Source of the DNA: Hyphomicrobiales bacterium
GTDB lineage: Bacteria > Pseudomonadota > Alphaproteobacteria > Rhizobiales > Rhizobiaceae
Reading direction: 5' to 3'
Assembly: GCA_900473805.1 (NCBI GenBank)
Contig: UCMS01000030.1
Coordinates: forward strand, 39,054 to 103,053
DNA: 64,000 nucleotides
Both the position numbers and the translations under genes were made by a program. Of the stretch, positions 1 through 8,582 are shown in pieces. The notes beneath the pieces were generated by a model that was not told the origin of the DNA, searched no databases, and saw nothing but the letters and a program-made list of their open reading frames with translations. How positions within the stretch are numbered: position 1 is the first letter of the stretch; every line of letters begins with the position of its first letter.

Positions 1-1
1 C

Positions 2-517
2 GAAGCCGAAGGCGGCGCGATCCACCGCGCACCGGAGGATATCCCCGGCATCGGACGTTTCGCCGTGGTCGCCGATCCCCAGGGCGCGGTCGTCTGCATC
101 ATGACACCGCAAATGCCGGATGGCGAAACCGGCAGCTGGCCGACCCCCGGCAGCACCGGAACCGTCGGCTGGAACGAGCTGATGGCCGGTGACTGGGAAA
201 AAGTCTGGGACTTCTACGCCGCCCGCTTCGGCTGGGAAAAGGACATGGCCGTCGACATGGATGCCTTGGGCATCTATCAGACCTTCAAGCTGGGGGACCG
301 CGGCATCGGCGGCATGATGACCAAACGCCCGGAAATGCCCATGCCCTATTGGGGCTTCTATTTCATCGTGCCGGCCATCGATGCGGCGATCGAAAAGATG
401 AAGTCGCTCGGTGGTGAACTCCTGATGGGTCCGCATCAGGTCCCCGGCGGCTCCTGGATCGCCGCCTGCCAGGACACTCAGGGTGCCTATTTCAACCTGA
501 CCTCCGCCACGCGGTAA
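2..517 (+). CDS. VOC (glyoxalase-like) family protein, 5'-partial
   Basis: The frame is open from the left edge, so the N-terminus lies outside the window. The visible part ends one VOC module (DIPGIGRFAVVADPQGA near the start) and contains a second complete one beginning near GTVGWNELMAGDWEKVWDFY and ending GGSWIAACQDTQGAYFNLT. Tandem beta-alpha-beta-beta-beta modules of this kind form a metal-binding cleft in the glyoxalase/dioxygenase superfamily. The substrate cannot be read from sequence. A GTG at 65 is an internal codon and not the likely start. Confidence 0.8.
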   Translation, partial: EAEGGAIHRAPEDIPGIGRFAVVADPQGAVVCIMTPQMPDGETGSWPTPGSTGTVGWNELMAGDWEKVWDFYAARFGWEKDMAVDMDALGIYQTFKLGDRGIGGMMTKRPEMPMPYWGFYFIVPAIDAAIEKMKSLGGELLMGPHQVPGGSWIAACQDTQGAYFNLTSATR

Positions 518-631
518 CGCGCATCATCAGGCCTTGCCGATCACGCAACCGTGGTCGGTAGCCTTGATCCACGACATCTCCTGCGCGCGTAAGGGGAACG
601 TGTTTCCCACGACACCGGGCAGGATATCTCT

Positions 632-1192
632 ATGCTTCTACGCCGCCACGTCCTCGCCATTGCCGCCCTGGCGCTCGCCACTCGGGCGCACGCGGCCACG
701 AGTCCCTGGAGCGCCTTGCGCGACGGGCAGGCGATGGTCCTTCTCCGTCATGCCTCGGCGCCTGGAGCCGGGGATCCGCCAGGCTTCCGCCTGGGCGCCT
801 GTGACACGCAACGAAACCTGTCGGAGGAAGGCCGGGCGCAAGCGCGCCGGATCGGCGATCTGTTTCGGCAAAACGGTGTCACTGCGGCGCGGATCTATTC
901 CAGCCAGTGGTGTCGATGTCTCGATACCGCGACCGGGCTGGCGCTGGGACAAGTGATGGAGCAGCCCTTGCTCAACTCCTTTTTCGGCGCCCCGGAAGAC
1001 GGTCGCGAGCAGACGATGCAACTGCGCGACTGGCTGACCAGTCTGCCGACCACGGCGCCGTTGGTGCTCGTCACCCACCAGGTGAACGTGACCGGCCTGA
1101 CCGCGGTCGTCCCGCAAAGTGGCGAACTGGTCTTCGTGTCGCTCGATTCGGCCGGGGGCGTAACAGTCATCGGCAGAGAGTCCACGACTTGA
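632..1192 (+). CDS. Exported histidine phosphatase family protein
   Basis: 186 aa with a signal peptide (RRHVLAIAALALATRAHA, then ATSPW). It is a branch-1/2 histidine phosphatase: the phospho-acceptor motif is LLRHASAPG with R39-H40, where the usual RHG has become RHA. A second conserved His is H149 in LVLVTHQVN. R95 in SSQWCRCLDTA corresponds to the conserved mid-domain Arg. These proteins hydrolyse phosphomonoesters through a phosphohistidine, and the signal peptide places this one in the periplasm. Substrate unknown. It starts 12 nt after an AGGAT ribosome-binding site and stands alone between the VOC gene and a convergent hypothetical gene. Confidence 0.8.
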   Translation: MLLRRHVLAIAALALATRAHAATSPWSALRDGQAMVLLRHASAPGAGDPPGFRLGACDTQRNLSEEGRAQARRIGDLFRQNGVTAARIYSSQWCRCLDTATGLALGQVMEQPLLNSFFGAPEDGREQTMQLRDWLTSLPTTAPLVLVTHQVNVTGLTAVVPQSGELVFVSLDSAGGVTVIGRESTT

Positions 1193-1340
1193 AGATCAAG
1201 TGAGGTGGGGCCGCGCAGAAGCAACAGCGCAGAGCGCGCGGCAATGCAGCGTTGGGGCAGCGTTGGGTCGGCCGGCATGGATCGGAGGTGCGCGACGGCC
1301 TCCGTCGCATGGTCAGGCTTGGATACCCTTGGCGAAGCGC

Positions 1341-1571
1341 TCATCCGCGCTTGACGGCAGCCTTCTTCACGGCGCGCTTCTTCGGCGCCGGGGCGTTCTC
1401 GGCTTCGAGTGCCTCGCGCTCCATTCTAAGAGCCCGGAGCGCTTCGGTCTTCTTTTCGCGCGCCACGGCTTCAGCCTCGATCAGCGAACGGGCGACGCTG
1501 TCGGTTGTCGCGGCCTTGTCCTGCGGCGAAACCTTCTCGGGCTTGAAAAACGTATCTTTGGTGGCGGTCAT
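1341..1571 (-). CDS. Small Lys/Ala-rich hypothetical protein downstream of rpsU
   Basis: 76 aa from the ATG at 1571, chosen because AGGA-containing sequence (aggaagaacaggac) precedes it. The longer frame to 1631 adds a non-conserved-looking leader. The protein begins MTATKDTFFKPEKVSPQDKA, has a charged central helix (AEAVAREKKTEALRALRMER) and ends in a basic KKRAVKKAAVKRG tail, suggesting nucleic-acid association. It lies on the same strand about 120 nt beyond the rpsU stop and could be co-transcribed. I do not recognise a named domain. Confidence 0.7.
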   Translation of the reverse strand: MTATKDTFFKPEKVSPQDKAATTDSVARSLIEAEAVAREKKTEALRALRMEREALEAENAPAPKKRAVKKAAVKRG

Positions 1572-1690
1572 GTCCTGTTCTTCCTGCAGCCGTGTGCATA
1601 GCGGCCATCCGGCGATGGCATGCCCCGACAAGACGGATCAGGGGCGGGAATGACCCGCGCGCCCGAGGGCGCACGGATGAATTGGAAAGC

Positions 1691-1936
1691 TTAACGAGCG
1701 CCGCCGCGCATGACGGCCTTCTTCGGGGCCGGCAGCAGGCCTTCGCGCTGCATCTTCTTGCGCGCCAGCTTGCGCTGACGGCGAACGGCTTCCGCCTTTT
1801 CGCGAACGCGCTTTTCCGACGGCTTTTCGAATGCGCTGCGCGCCTTCATTTCGCGGAACAGGCCTTCGCGCTGCATCTTCTTCTTCAGCACGCGGAGTGC
1901 CTGGTCGACATTGTTGTCACGAACGAGAACTTGCAC
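1691..1936 (-). CDS. rpsU: 30S ribosomal protein S21
   Basis: 81 aa. It begins with GTG ([20 protein letters not shown]), the start fixed by the S21 N-terminus and by a GGAAAGGAAAC ribosome-binding site just upstream. S21 is a small-subunit protein near the 3' end of 16S rRNA that assists initiation. The C-terminal extension after the core ([19 protein letters not shown]) is rich in basic residues, as in other alphaproteobacterial S21 proteins. It lies downstream of cspA on the same strand but is separated from it by a strong terminator, so it is probably transcribed independently. Confidence 0.95.
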   Translation of the reverse strand: MQVLVRDNNVDQALRVLKKKMQREGLFREMKARSAFEKPSEKRVREKAEAVRRQRKLARKKMQREGLLPAPKKAVMRGGAR

Positions 1937-2081
1937 GATCGTTTCCTTTCCGGGCTTGGGGCCCGATTTATCTCGAGTTTCGGAGGAGGGGTACGAAAGG
2001 CAAACGCGCCAGGCCCCGGCGAAGATCCCGAAAAAATCGGGAGGAATGGGCTGCTCGACGACCTTCAGCGAGGCCATCGAC

Positions 2082-2114
2082 AAAACAAAAAAGGTCGGGC
2101 AACACCCGACCTTT
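2082..2114 (-). terminator. Rho-independent terminator of cspA
   Basis: On the minus strand AAAGGTCGGG (2114-2105) pairs perfectly with CCCGACCTTT (2099-2090) across a 5-nt loop and is followed by a T-rich tract (TTTTTTTGTTTTG). It lies 60 nt past the cspA stop, separating cspA from rpsU. Confidence 0.92.
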
Positions 2115-2174
2115 CCTCGTCACTCAACCCCGACCACCGACTGAAAGACGGTTCCAGAGACGAGCGACAAATCC

Positions 2175-2384
2175 TTAAGCTGCGCGCAGGTTGTCGGCCG
2201 AGCTCTTGCCCGAACGCTTGTCCTGAACCAGATCGTAAGAGATCTTCTGGCCTTCGACCAGATCGCGCATGCCGGCGCGCTGAACTGCGGAGATGTGGAC
2301 GAACACGTCGGCAGAGCCTTCATCCGGCTGGATGAAACCAAAACCCTTGGTGCTGTTGAACCACTTGACGGTACCTGTGTTCAT
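2175..2384 (-). CDS. cspA: Cold-shock-domain protein CspA family
   Basis: 69 aa, the normal length for a single cold-shock domain. RNP1 (KGFGFI, residues 13-18) and RNP2 (VFVHIS, 27-32) are intact, and it opens with the typical [18 protein letters not shown]. These proteins bind single-stranded nucleic acid and act as RNA chaperones. Whether it is cold-inducible cannot be read here. A GAAAGGAAATC ribosome-binding site precedes the ATG. Confidence 0.95.
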   Translation of the reverse strand: MNTGTVKWFNSTKGFGFIQPDEGSADVFVHISAVQRAGMRDLVEGQKISYDLVQDKRSGKSSADNLRAA

Positions 2385-2876
2385 AACGATTTCCTTTCAA
2401 TCGTTGGGCTTGCCGGCGAGACATTCGACCGGCGGTATATCGACGTTGAAGGAAATCTGGCGTGCGCTTGAGGCGCGTAGACAAAGTCACTCGCAATCTT
2501 CGATGCCAGCAATATAGGGACTAAGCCCCGTGGTGACAAGCGGAAATCCGCCACCGGCCGGTTCTCCGATCCGGCAGTCACGGAAAGGGTGCAGCCAATC
2601 GGCCGGTTATCAGGGCTTTACCGTTGATACGCCAGCACAATGAGCCTGCCGCGCAAAGTCGGTTGCGCCCATGATATGCGCCTCACCCGCAGGTTTCTGC
2701 GAGATATGTCTTTTCTTCACCTTATCGCGATAACTTTGCAAATACTGTGAGTCTCTACAAAAAGAGTACGACGATTCTTCACACACACCTGCTATGAAGC
2801 CGCCTGCGCACGCGTCTGGAGGCCGAAGGGCCGCAGGCGGCTGCGCTGGACCATCTCTCACCAACGGGCACATCCG
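2385..2876. other. Intergenic region between cspA and the exported protein
   Basis: 492 bases with no convincing gene. It must hold the divergent promoters and the cspA 5' untranslated leader. A long minus-strand frame running through here (2610-3419) is antisense to the exported protein gene and lacks protein-like composition. The one clear structure is the hairpin at 2798-2842, listed separately. Confidence 0.6.
2798..2842 (+). promoter_or_regulatory. Hairpin in the 5' leader of the exported protein gene
   Basis: AGCCGCCTGCG (2798-2808) and CGCAGGCGGCT (2832-2842) are perfect 11-bp complements. A small GGCC/GGCC hairpin lies within the 23-nt loop. The structure ends 34 nt before the ATG at 2877 and has no T-tract, so a leader or mRNA-stability element is more likely than a terminator. 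Confidence 0.5.
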
Positions 2877-3368
2877 ATGAACAAGTTTCTTGCCACAACG
2901 GCAATCATCCTCCTGACGGCCGGCACCTCGCTCGCCGGCACCTTTACCTTCCCTTCGGACGAGCCGGCCGCCACCGTCGAAATCCCGGATGACTGGCAGC
3001 CGACCGAGACCGATTACGGCGTCGAAGGCAACTCGCCCGACAACGGCACCTACATCTCCTTCGACGTCGCCGGCGCCGAAGACATGGAGAAGGTCATCAG
3101 CGACGTCTTCGCGTTTCTCGAAGAAAACGGCGTGACCCCGGACCCGGCCAGCCAGACCGAAGCGAAGGGTGAGCAGAACGGCATGCCCTACGAGACCCTG
3201 TCCTGGAAGGGCACGGACAAGGAAGGTCCGGTCACCATCGGCGTGGGCATCGTAACCCTCTCGCCCGAGAAGATCGCGATCGTCACCTACTGGGCCTCGG
3301 CCGAGACCGAAGAAAAGAACATCCCGGAAGTCAACAAGATCCTGTCCTCGATCAAGCCCGCCGGCTGA
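2877..3368 (+). CDS. Small secreted protein of unknown function
   Basis: 163 aa with a clear signal peptide (MNKFLATTAIILLTAGTSLA, then GTFTFP). The mature part is acidic and about 140 residues. It contains IPDDWQPTETDYGVEG and ends VNKILSSIKPAG, reminiscent of DcrB/DUF1795-like periplasmic proteins, in which a two-layer fold follows a phrase like 'IPDGW'. That resemblance is weak and I would not assign a function. It is a single gene, convergent with the response-regulator gene and separated from it by a GC-rich hairpin. Confidence 0.75.
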   Translation: MNKFLATTAIILLTAGTSLAGTFTFPSDEPAATVEIPDDWQPTETDYGVEGNSPDNGTYISFDVAGAEDMEKVISDVFAFLEENGVTPDPASQTEAKGEQNGMPYETLSWKGTDKEGPVTIGVGIVTLSPEKIAIVTYWASAETEEKNIPEVNKILSSIKPAG

Positions 3369-3426
3369 TCGACAGGTATTTGCACGTGGCGAAGGCGACG
3401 TGCAGTGTGTTGTGACCAATCTGCTC

Positions 3427-3449
3427 GCCCCGCGTCGTCGACGCGGGGC
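3427..3449. terminator. Putative bidirectional terminator
   Basis: GCCCCGCGTC (3427-3436) pairs with GACGCGGGGC (3440-3449) across a 3-nt loop, followed on the plus strand by GTTTGC. It sits between two convergent genes. The T-tract is weak. Confidence 0.6.
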
Positions 3450-3458
3450 GTTTGCGTC

Positions 3459-4166
3459 TCAGGCGGCGGTCGACAGAACCGGCGCCGTAAAGGCATAACC
3501 GCGGCCATAGATCATCTTGACGGGCAGCGCCCGCCCGCAATCCGTCTGCACCTTGCGCCGGAGCCGGCTGACGATCGAATCGAGATGGCGGCTGTCCCAG
3601 TGCTGGATGGGCCTTGCGATCTGCCGCACGAGCTCGTCGCGCGAAATCGGTTCTCCCGCATGTCTCAACACCAGGTCCAGAAAGGCGAATTCCGTCGCCG
3701 TCAGGCGGGTGGCGCGTCCTCCGGGCGCGGTGAGCCGCCAGTCCTGGCGGTCCAGCGCCCAGGCGTCTTGCCGCTCTGGTGGTTCGGCGCCTTGGCCCGG
3801 TGCTGCCGAGAGCCGGCGGGCAAGGCTGAGAACCGCCGCCTCGATCTCCCGCAGCGTTGCCTGCTTCATCAGATAGATGTCGGCGCCGGCTTCGAAACCC
3901 CGAATCCGGTCCTCGGGCTCTGCGAGCGCCGTCAGCATGATAATGCCGAAATCACCAGTCCGACGTATTTCCTCCGCCAGCTCGAACCCGTCCGCATCCG
4001 GCAACCCCACATCGAGGATGACGATCCGCGGCGGATCTGTCGCGACGGCATTCCGAAAGGCTGCCCCATTGCCGACGCCGCGCGCCTGCAGTCCCTTCAG
4101 GGTGAGGTAGTCGACGAGATCGGCACGCAGCGATGGCTCGTCTTCCACGACGAGAATGGAAATCAT
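3459..4166 (-). CDS. OmpR-family response regulator
   Basis: 235 aa. The N-terminal receiver domain has the acidic pair E8/D9 (VVEDE), phospho-acceptor D52 (VILDVGLPDADGF), T79 and K101 (YLMKQATL; the usual KP is KQ). The C-terminal winged-helix DNA-binding domain (about 135-230) contains LTATEFAFLDLVLRHAGEPI and DSRHLDSIVSRLRRKV. Its ATG overlaps the stop of the histidine kinase (ATGA), so the two are translationally coupled and almost certainly a cognate pair. The target is inferred to be the divergent autotransporter gene. Confidence 0.93.
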   Translation of the reverse strand: MISILVVEDEPSLRADLVDYLTLKGLQARGVGNGAAFRNAVATDPPRIVILDVGLPDADGFELAEEIRRTGDFGIIMLTALAEPEDRIRGFEAGADIYLMKQATLREIEAAVLSLARRLSAAPGQGAEPPERQDAWALDRQDWRLTAPGGRATRLTATEFAFLDLVLRHAGEPISRDELVRQIARPIQHWDSRHLDSIVSRLRRKVQTDCGRALPVKMIYGRGYAFTAPVLSTAA

Positions 4167-5611
4167 GACGAAACCTCAATGAGAGCAGGAGAGCGGGTGA
4201 GGGGAACGGCTACCTCGGCGATCGTGCCGCCGCCGTCGCGGTCGTGCAGCGTGATTGTGCCGCCGTGATAGCCCACCAGCTTGCGGGCGCTGTAGAGGCC
4301 GATGCCGACACCGGCCGTATCGGTCGTGTTGGCACCGCGATAGAAGCGCTGGCCGATCTTTCGGCTGTCAGAGACGGCGATGCCGACACCCTTGTCGAGA
4401 ATACGAAAAACGAGTTGGCCGTCGGCAATCTCCACCGTGAGGCTGACAGCCTCCTCTGGGTTCGAATACTTGAGCCCGTTGTCGATGAGGTTGATCAGAA
4501 CCGTCGCCATCATGGCCCGATCGAGAGGAGCCGCGATGGCGTCCTCAGCGCGCTGGAAGATGAGTCGGCCCGATTGCTGGGCGGTGACGAAGTGCCGTCG
4601 CACATCCTCCAGCAGGGCCTCGAGCGAAGTTGCCTCGATCTCCGGTCCGATGGTCTGATGCCGTTCCGTGATCAGGAAGCGGTCGATCAGCCCGAAAAGG
4701 CCGCCCGCGGCGGACCGGATGTTCGCCAGCCGGTCGTGGATCGATGGCGGCACCTGTTCGAGGGTCAGGGAAATCATTTCGGCGGAGCGGCTGATCACGG
4801 CGAGCGGTGTCCGCAGCTCATGACTGACCAGCCGGACGAACTGGTACTGCTCCTCGCGCAGCGCGGTTTCGGTCTTGAGGCGCTCGGAAAGTTCGTCCTG
4901 CAGGCGCCGTCGCTCCGCGACTTCCGCTTCCAGCGCCTCGACGGAGGCGGTGAGCGAATGGGCGTATTGCATCACCAGCGCCACCAGCATGAACAGATTG
5001 AGCAGGCTGAAGAACAGGCCCCACTCGAGGAACATCCAAGCCTGGAGCGGATCGTCGAGCAATTGTGTCTGCATCGGCGTCTTGAAGAACTGGGCGCCGC
5101 TGCGAATGAACAGCACGATGATGTGGATCGCCATAACGGTGAGGATCGTTATCCGCAGCAACTTTGGCTGAAGGCTGTCCTGCGCCACAGCGCGTGAAAT
5201 GACGGCCAGCACGACCAACGCCACGAGATTGACGGTATGCACGCGGATCGCGACATTCTCCGGCGTCGTTTCGAAGGCATAGACGAAGCCTGCAATGGTG
5301 ATGCCGATGCAGGCCATCAGCACCGGCAGGCTGAGGCGTCTGTGAATGAGCTCCAGATAACCCGCCCCGAGCAGCATGACGCCGATCAGGACCAGCGTGT
5401 TATCCGTCAGAAGATGCAGCGCGCTTGGAGCCGGTCCACGCATCCCGATCCTGAGGAAACCCAAGGCGCCTGAAAGCGATCCGAAGACGATCAGCTTCGG
5501 CCCCGCAAGCCGCGGCCGCAGCATGGTGAGAATCGTCCAGATGGCGGCATTGAGGACCTTCGCGGCAACGACACTGGCAAGAGCCGTAACCGGATCGAGA
5601 ATGGGCAGCAT
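4163..5611 (-). CDS. Membrane-bound sensor histidine kinase
   Basis: 482 aa from the ATG at 5611; an in-frame TTG at 5620 is possible. The first ~220 residues hold about six or seven hydrophobic segments with very short loops, so the signal is probably sensed in or near the membrane. A coiled coil (VEALEAEVAERRRLQDELSE) leads into HisKA with phospho-acceptor H264 (VRLVSHELRTPL). The HATPase domain has the N box (LINLIDNGLKYS, N378), G1 (DKGVGI) and G2 (GVGIGLY). It overlaps the response-regulator start by 4 nt and is divergent from the autotransporter gene. Confidence 0.93.
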   Translation of the reverse strand: MLPILDPVTALASVVAAKVLNAAIWTILTMLRPRLAGPKLIVFGSLSGALGFLRIGMRGPAPSALHLLTDNTLVLIGVMLLGAGYLELIHRRLSLPVLMACIGITIAGFVYAFETTPENVAIRVHTVNLVALVVLAVISRAVAQDSLQPKLLRITILTVMAIHIIVLFIRSGAQFFKTPMQTQLLDDPLQAWMFLEWGLFFSLLNLFMLVALVMQYAHSLTASVEALEAEVAERRRLQDELSERLKTETALREEQYQFVRLVSHELRTPLAVISRSAEMISLTLEQVPPSIHDRLANIRSAAGGLFGLIDRFLITERHQTIGPEIEATSLEALLEDVRRHFVTAQQSGRLIFQRAEDAIAAPLDRAMMATVLINLIDNGLKYSNPEEAVSLTVEIADGQLVFRILDKGVGIAVSDSRKIGQRFYRGANTTDTAGVGIGLYSARKLVGYHGGTITLHDRDGGGTIAEVAVPLTRSPALIEVSS

Positions 5612-5726
5612 GATGAACAAGTAAATCGGGCGGGAAAACGCAGTATTGCGTGCGAACGATTAGCTTTGCTCGTCTCAATTTGCTGTGCTCTCCATCACAA
5701 CTGCTTGCGGGAAATGGCCGTCGCCA

Positions 5727-5752
5727 GAATTGGACAGAATTGATCCGAATTG
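5727..5752 (+). promoter_or_regulatory. Three GAATTG direct repeats with 10-bp period
   Basis: GAATTG occurs at 5727-5732, 5737-5742 and 5747-5752, exactly one helical turn apart, 84 nt before the autotransporter ATG and between the divergent kinase and autotransporter genes. OmpR/PhoB-type regulators bind head-to-tail direct repeats with 10-11 bp spacing, so this is a likely site for the adjacent response regulator. This is inference from pattern and position. Confidence 0.6.
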
Positions 5753-5835
5753 GTTTGTGGCGAACGGAATGGCCATCCTCCAAGAACCGTTCGACGGCGC
5801 GGTCTGCGTCAGAAGAACTGCTTCAGAGGATCATC

Positions 5836-8232
5836 ATGAAACCCCTTTCGCACAATCGCGGCCTGGCGCCCCGCCGCCGGATCCGCACCGGCCTCCTGTT
5901 CGCCTCGACGGCCATGACACTCGTCGTTGCCGGTCCGGCAGCAGCCATCGACGTCAACGGGACCGTCACCCACAGCACCGACTTCAACTATGGCGGCCAG
6001 ATCCTGGTCGGCAATGGTGCAACGGGCACGATGATCGTCGAGGATGGCGCCGACGTGCTGAACACGATGGCGCTTGTCGGTGCAAGCAGCAGCATGACCT
6101 CGCCGGCGGGTGAGGTGATCGTCCGAGGCGGTGGCTCTTCCTGGCAGAGCACGTCGGACGTGGTAATTGGCCATCTCAGCGATGGGCGACTGCAGGTGCT
6201 TGACGGCGCCCACACCTTCGTGACCGGCAACCTCACTGCGGGCGGATTTCAGGGGCAGGGCACGGTCATCGTCGATGATCAGTCCAGATTGGAAGTCATC
6301 GGCGGCGATCTCGCCGTCGGCTCCAATCAGTATGGCACGCTCACCCTTTCCGGCAGCTCGACCCTGAGCGTCGACAGTGGAAACGGCGATATCGTTCTCG
6401 GCAGCGGATCATCCGGCGGCGAGCTCAAGATCGGCGCCGGTGGCGGGACCGTGCTCGCCAATGTCATCCGGTTCGACAATTCGACCGCGGACCTGACCTT
6501 CGATCATGGCCTTGCCTCCTACGCCTTTGATACCACGCTGTCGGGTGATGGTGACATCATTGTCCAGAGCGGCACGACCCTTCTTCAGAGCGATGCCTCG
6601 GCCTTTACCGGCCAGACCTATGTCTATGGCGGTACGCTGCTCCTCGACGGCATCTCCATGGGTGGCATGGCCTATCTGGCCGGTGGCGTGCTCGGCGGCT
6701 CCGGCTCGATTGCCGGGGTAACCTACGTGACCTCTGGCTCGACCCTTGCACCAGGAAGTGCAGCCGGCATCGGCCAGCTCGATTCGAACGGCAGCGTTAC
6801 TTTCTACACCGGCTCGAATTTCGAGGTCCATGTCGACAGCAGCGGCAATGCCGACAAGCTCATCTCGGGCAGCAGCATCGATCTTCAAACCGGCGTGACG
6901 CTTAACGTGCTGGCACAGAACGGCACCGATGACGGCTCCACCTACAACCCGTCGACCACCTATACCATCCTCGACAGCCGCTCCGGTCTCACGGGCACCT
7001 TCGACACCGTCAACGAGAACTTCGCCTATCTGGACGCAAACGTCACCTACGACGCCAACAGCGCCTATCTGACACTGACCCGCTGTGCCAGCTGCGGCTC
7101 CTTCGCCTCGCTGGCCAACACGCCAAACCAGTCGGCGGTTGCCGGTGCCATCGAAAGCCAGGGATCGGGCGCCCTCTACAGCGCCATCCTTGCTTTGCCA
7201 ATTGGAGAGCCCGGTGCAGCCTTCGAACAGCTCTCTGGTGCCGCACACGCCTCCATCGAGACCGGCTACCTCGACCGCAGCCGCCTGACCCGCGACGTGA
7301 TCTCCAACCGTCTGCGGGATGCCTTTGACGGTGTCGGCGCAGCTGCGAAGGGCGAGCGCATCGCCGCCTATGACAAGGCACCGCAGCAGCTTCTGCCGCG
7401 TGAAACGGAGCCGAACGGCATCTGGATGAGCGGTTTTGGCGCCTGGGGCCGGTATGACGGGGAGGGCACCGGCTCGAACTTCGATGTCGATGGCGGCGGC
7501 GTCCTCTTCGGTGGCGACCGCGAGCTCGAAAACGGTTGGCGCCTCGGTGTTGCCGGCGGCTATTCGCGGGAAAGCTTTGGCGCCGACGGCGTCTCGGCCA
7601 GCGGCTCCGCTGACAGCTACCATCTCGCCGCCTATGCGGGTCGCAAGGCCGGGCCGTTCGGCCTGAAATTCGGCGCCGCCTATGGCTGGTCGGCAATCGA
7701 GACCGAGCGCAATGTCGCCTTCACCGGCTTCACCGATACCTTGACCGTCGACTACAATGCCCGCACCGCCCAGGTCTTCGCCGAAACCTCCTGGCGCATC
7801 GACCACGACCTCTGGCATTTCGAGCCCTTTGCCGGTCTCGCCTATGTCCATGTCGACCGCGACGGCTTCACCGAGAAGGGCGGTGTCGCAGCGCTGATCG
7901 CCGATGCCCATTCGGCTGGCCAGTGGCAATCGACGCTCGGCGTCAAGGTCGATCGCGACATCGCGGTCAATGGCGCACTCGGCAAGGTGAAGGGTTCACT
8001 CGGCTGGCGTCATGCCTTCGGCGACATGGCCACAGAGGCAAGCTACGGCTTTGCCACCGGCGACACCTTCTCCGTCGCGTCCGCCGCCATGGCGCGTGAT
8101 ACAGCTCTCGTCGGCGCCGGCGTCGAGTTTGAACTCGGCAAGGCCTCGACCGTCTCGTTCACCTATACCGGCCAGTTTGGTGCGGAAGGCTCCGAGCATC
8201 TGGTTTCCGGCAATCTCGGTCTGCGCTTCTGA
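5836..8232 (+). CDS. Autotransporter (type Va) with C-terminal beta-barrel
   Basis: 798 aa. The ATG at 5836 is chosen because AGAGGA precedes it and a signal peptide follows (basic MKPLSHNRGLAPRRRIRTG, hydrophobic LLFASTAMTLVVAG, cleavage after PAAA). Residues ~38-410 are a Gly/Ser/Thr-rich, low-Lys passenger with repeated VGNGATG / LTAGGFQGQG / GSGSIAG phrases typical of a beta-helix. C417 and C420 (RCASCGS) mark the junction. Residues ~530-798 form the outer-membrane barrel (WMSGFGAWGRYDGEG onward), ending NLGLRF with the terminal aromatic needed for assembly. A surface or adhesin role is inferred. It is probably controlled by the divergent two-component system. Confidence 0.92.
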   Translation: MKPLSHNRGLAPRRRIRTGLLFASTAMTLVVAGPAAAIDVNGTVTHSTDFNYGGQILVGNGATGTMIVEDGADVLNTMALVGASSSMTSPAGEVIVRGGGSSWQSTSDVVIGHLSDGRLQVLDGAHTFVTGNLTAGGFQGQGTVIVDDQSRLEVIGGDLAVGSNQYGTLTLSGSSTLSVDSGNGDIVLGSGSSGGELKIGAGGGTVLANVIRFDNSTADLTFDHGLASYAFDTTLSGDGDIIVQSGTTLLQSDASAFTGQTYVYGGTLLLDGISMGGMAYLAGGVLGGSGSIAGVTYVTSGSTLAPGSAAGIGQLDSNGSVTFYTGSNFEVHVDSSGNADKLISGSSIDLQTGVTLNVLAQNGTDDGSTYNPSTTYTILDSRSGLTGTFDTVNENFAYLDANVTYDANSAYLTLTRCASCGSFASLANTPNQSAVAGAIESQGSGALYSAILALPIGEPGAAFEQLSGAAHASIETGYLDRSRLTRDVISNRLRDAFDGVGAAAKGERIAAYDKAPQQLLPRETEPNGIWMSGFGAWGRYDGEGTGSNFDVDGGGVLFGGDRELENGWRLGVAGGYSRESFGADGVSASGSADSYHLAAYAGRKAGPFGLKFGAAYGWSAIETERNVAFTGFTDTLTVDYNARTAQVFAETSWRIDHDLWHFEPFAGLAYVHVDRDGFTEKGGVAALIADAHSAGQWQSTLGVKVDRDIAVNGALGKVKGSLGWRHAFGDMATEASYGFATGDTFSVASAAMARDTALVGAGVEFELGKASTVSFTYTGQFGAEGSEHLVSGNLGLRF

Positions 8233-8582
8233 GCCTCTGACCGTTGAGTTCACCTCGGTCTTCGGACCGGGGTTGGGGGTCGCCAATCACCCCGGCGGCC
8301 CCCTTTGGTATTTTCCCGGCGACCTGGGTGATCCCAGGTCGACCAAATGCCGCAGCCAAACATGGTTTGGAGTTCCATGGCGACAAGGCTGCAGCGACCT
8401 GCTAGGAGGGCGCACCCGTTCATGTTTGGACGGGCCGATTTCTCCCGTCACGAAAGCCAGCCGACCATGACCATTGCTGCGGGCCTCTCCCTCGGAAGCC
8501 CCATGCCGCGCGCCGCGATGCCGGACGCGTCAAACCGTTTCTCCGTCCTGCCCGTTCACAGAGAGCCGACGGAGGCCCGTCC
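8233..8582 (+). promoter_or_regulatory. Structured intergenic region upstream of the desaturase
   Basis: 350 bases without a convincing gene; a short frame at 8347-8586 overlaps the desaturase start and is not protein-like. It contains several inverted repeats: CGACCTGGG/CCCAGGTCG (8320-8328/8333-8341, 4-nt loop) and CCAAAC/GTTTGG (8356-8361/8365-8370). The first could end the autotransporter transcript but lacks a T-tract. The structures may form a leader for the desaturase gene. Confidence 0.45.

Noticed and set aside
2610..3419. 269-codon minus-strand frame across the cspA-exported protein region
   Set aside because: It is antisense to a gene with a signal peptide and has the Arg/Gly-rich composition of a noncoding high-GC frame.
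6409..7929. 506-codon minus-strand open frame
   Set aside because: It lies antisense within the autotransporter gene, whose signal peptide, passenger and barrel are clear.
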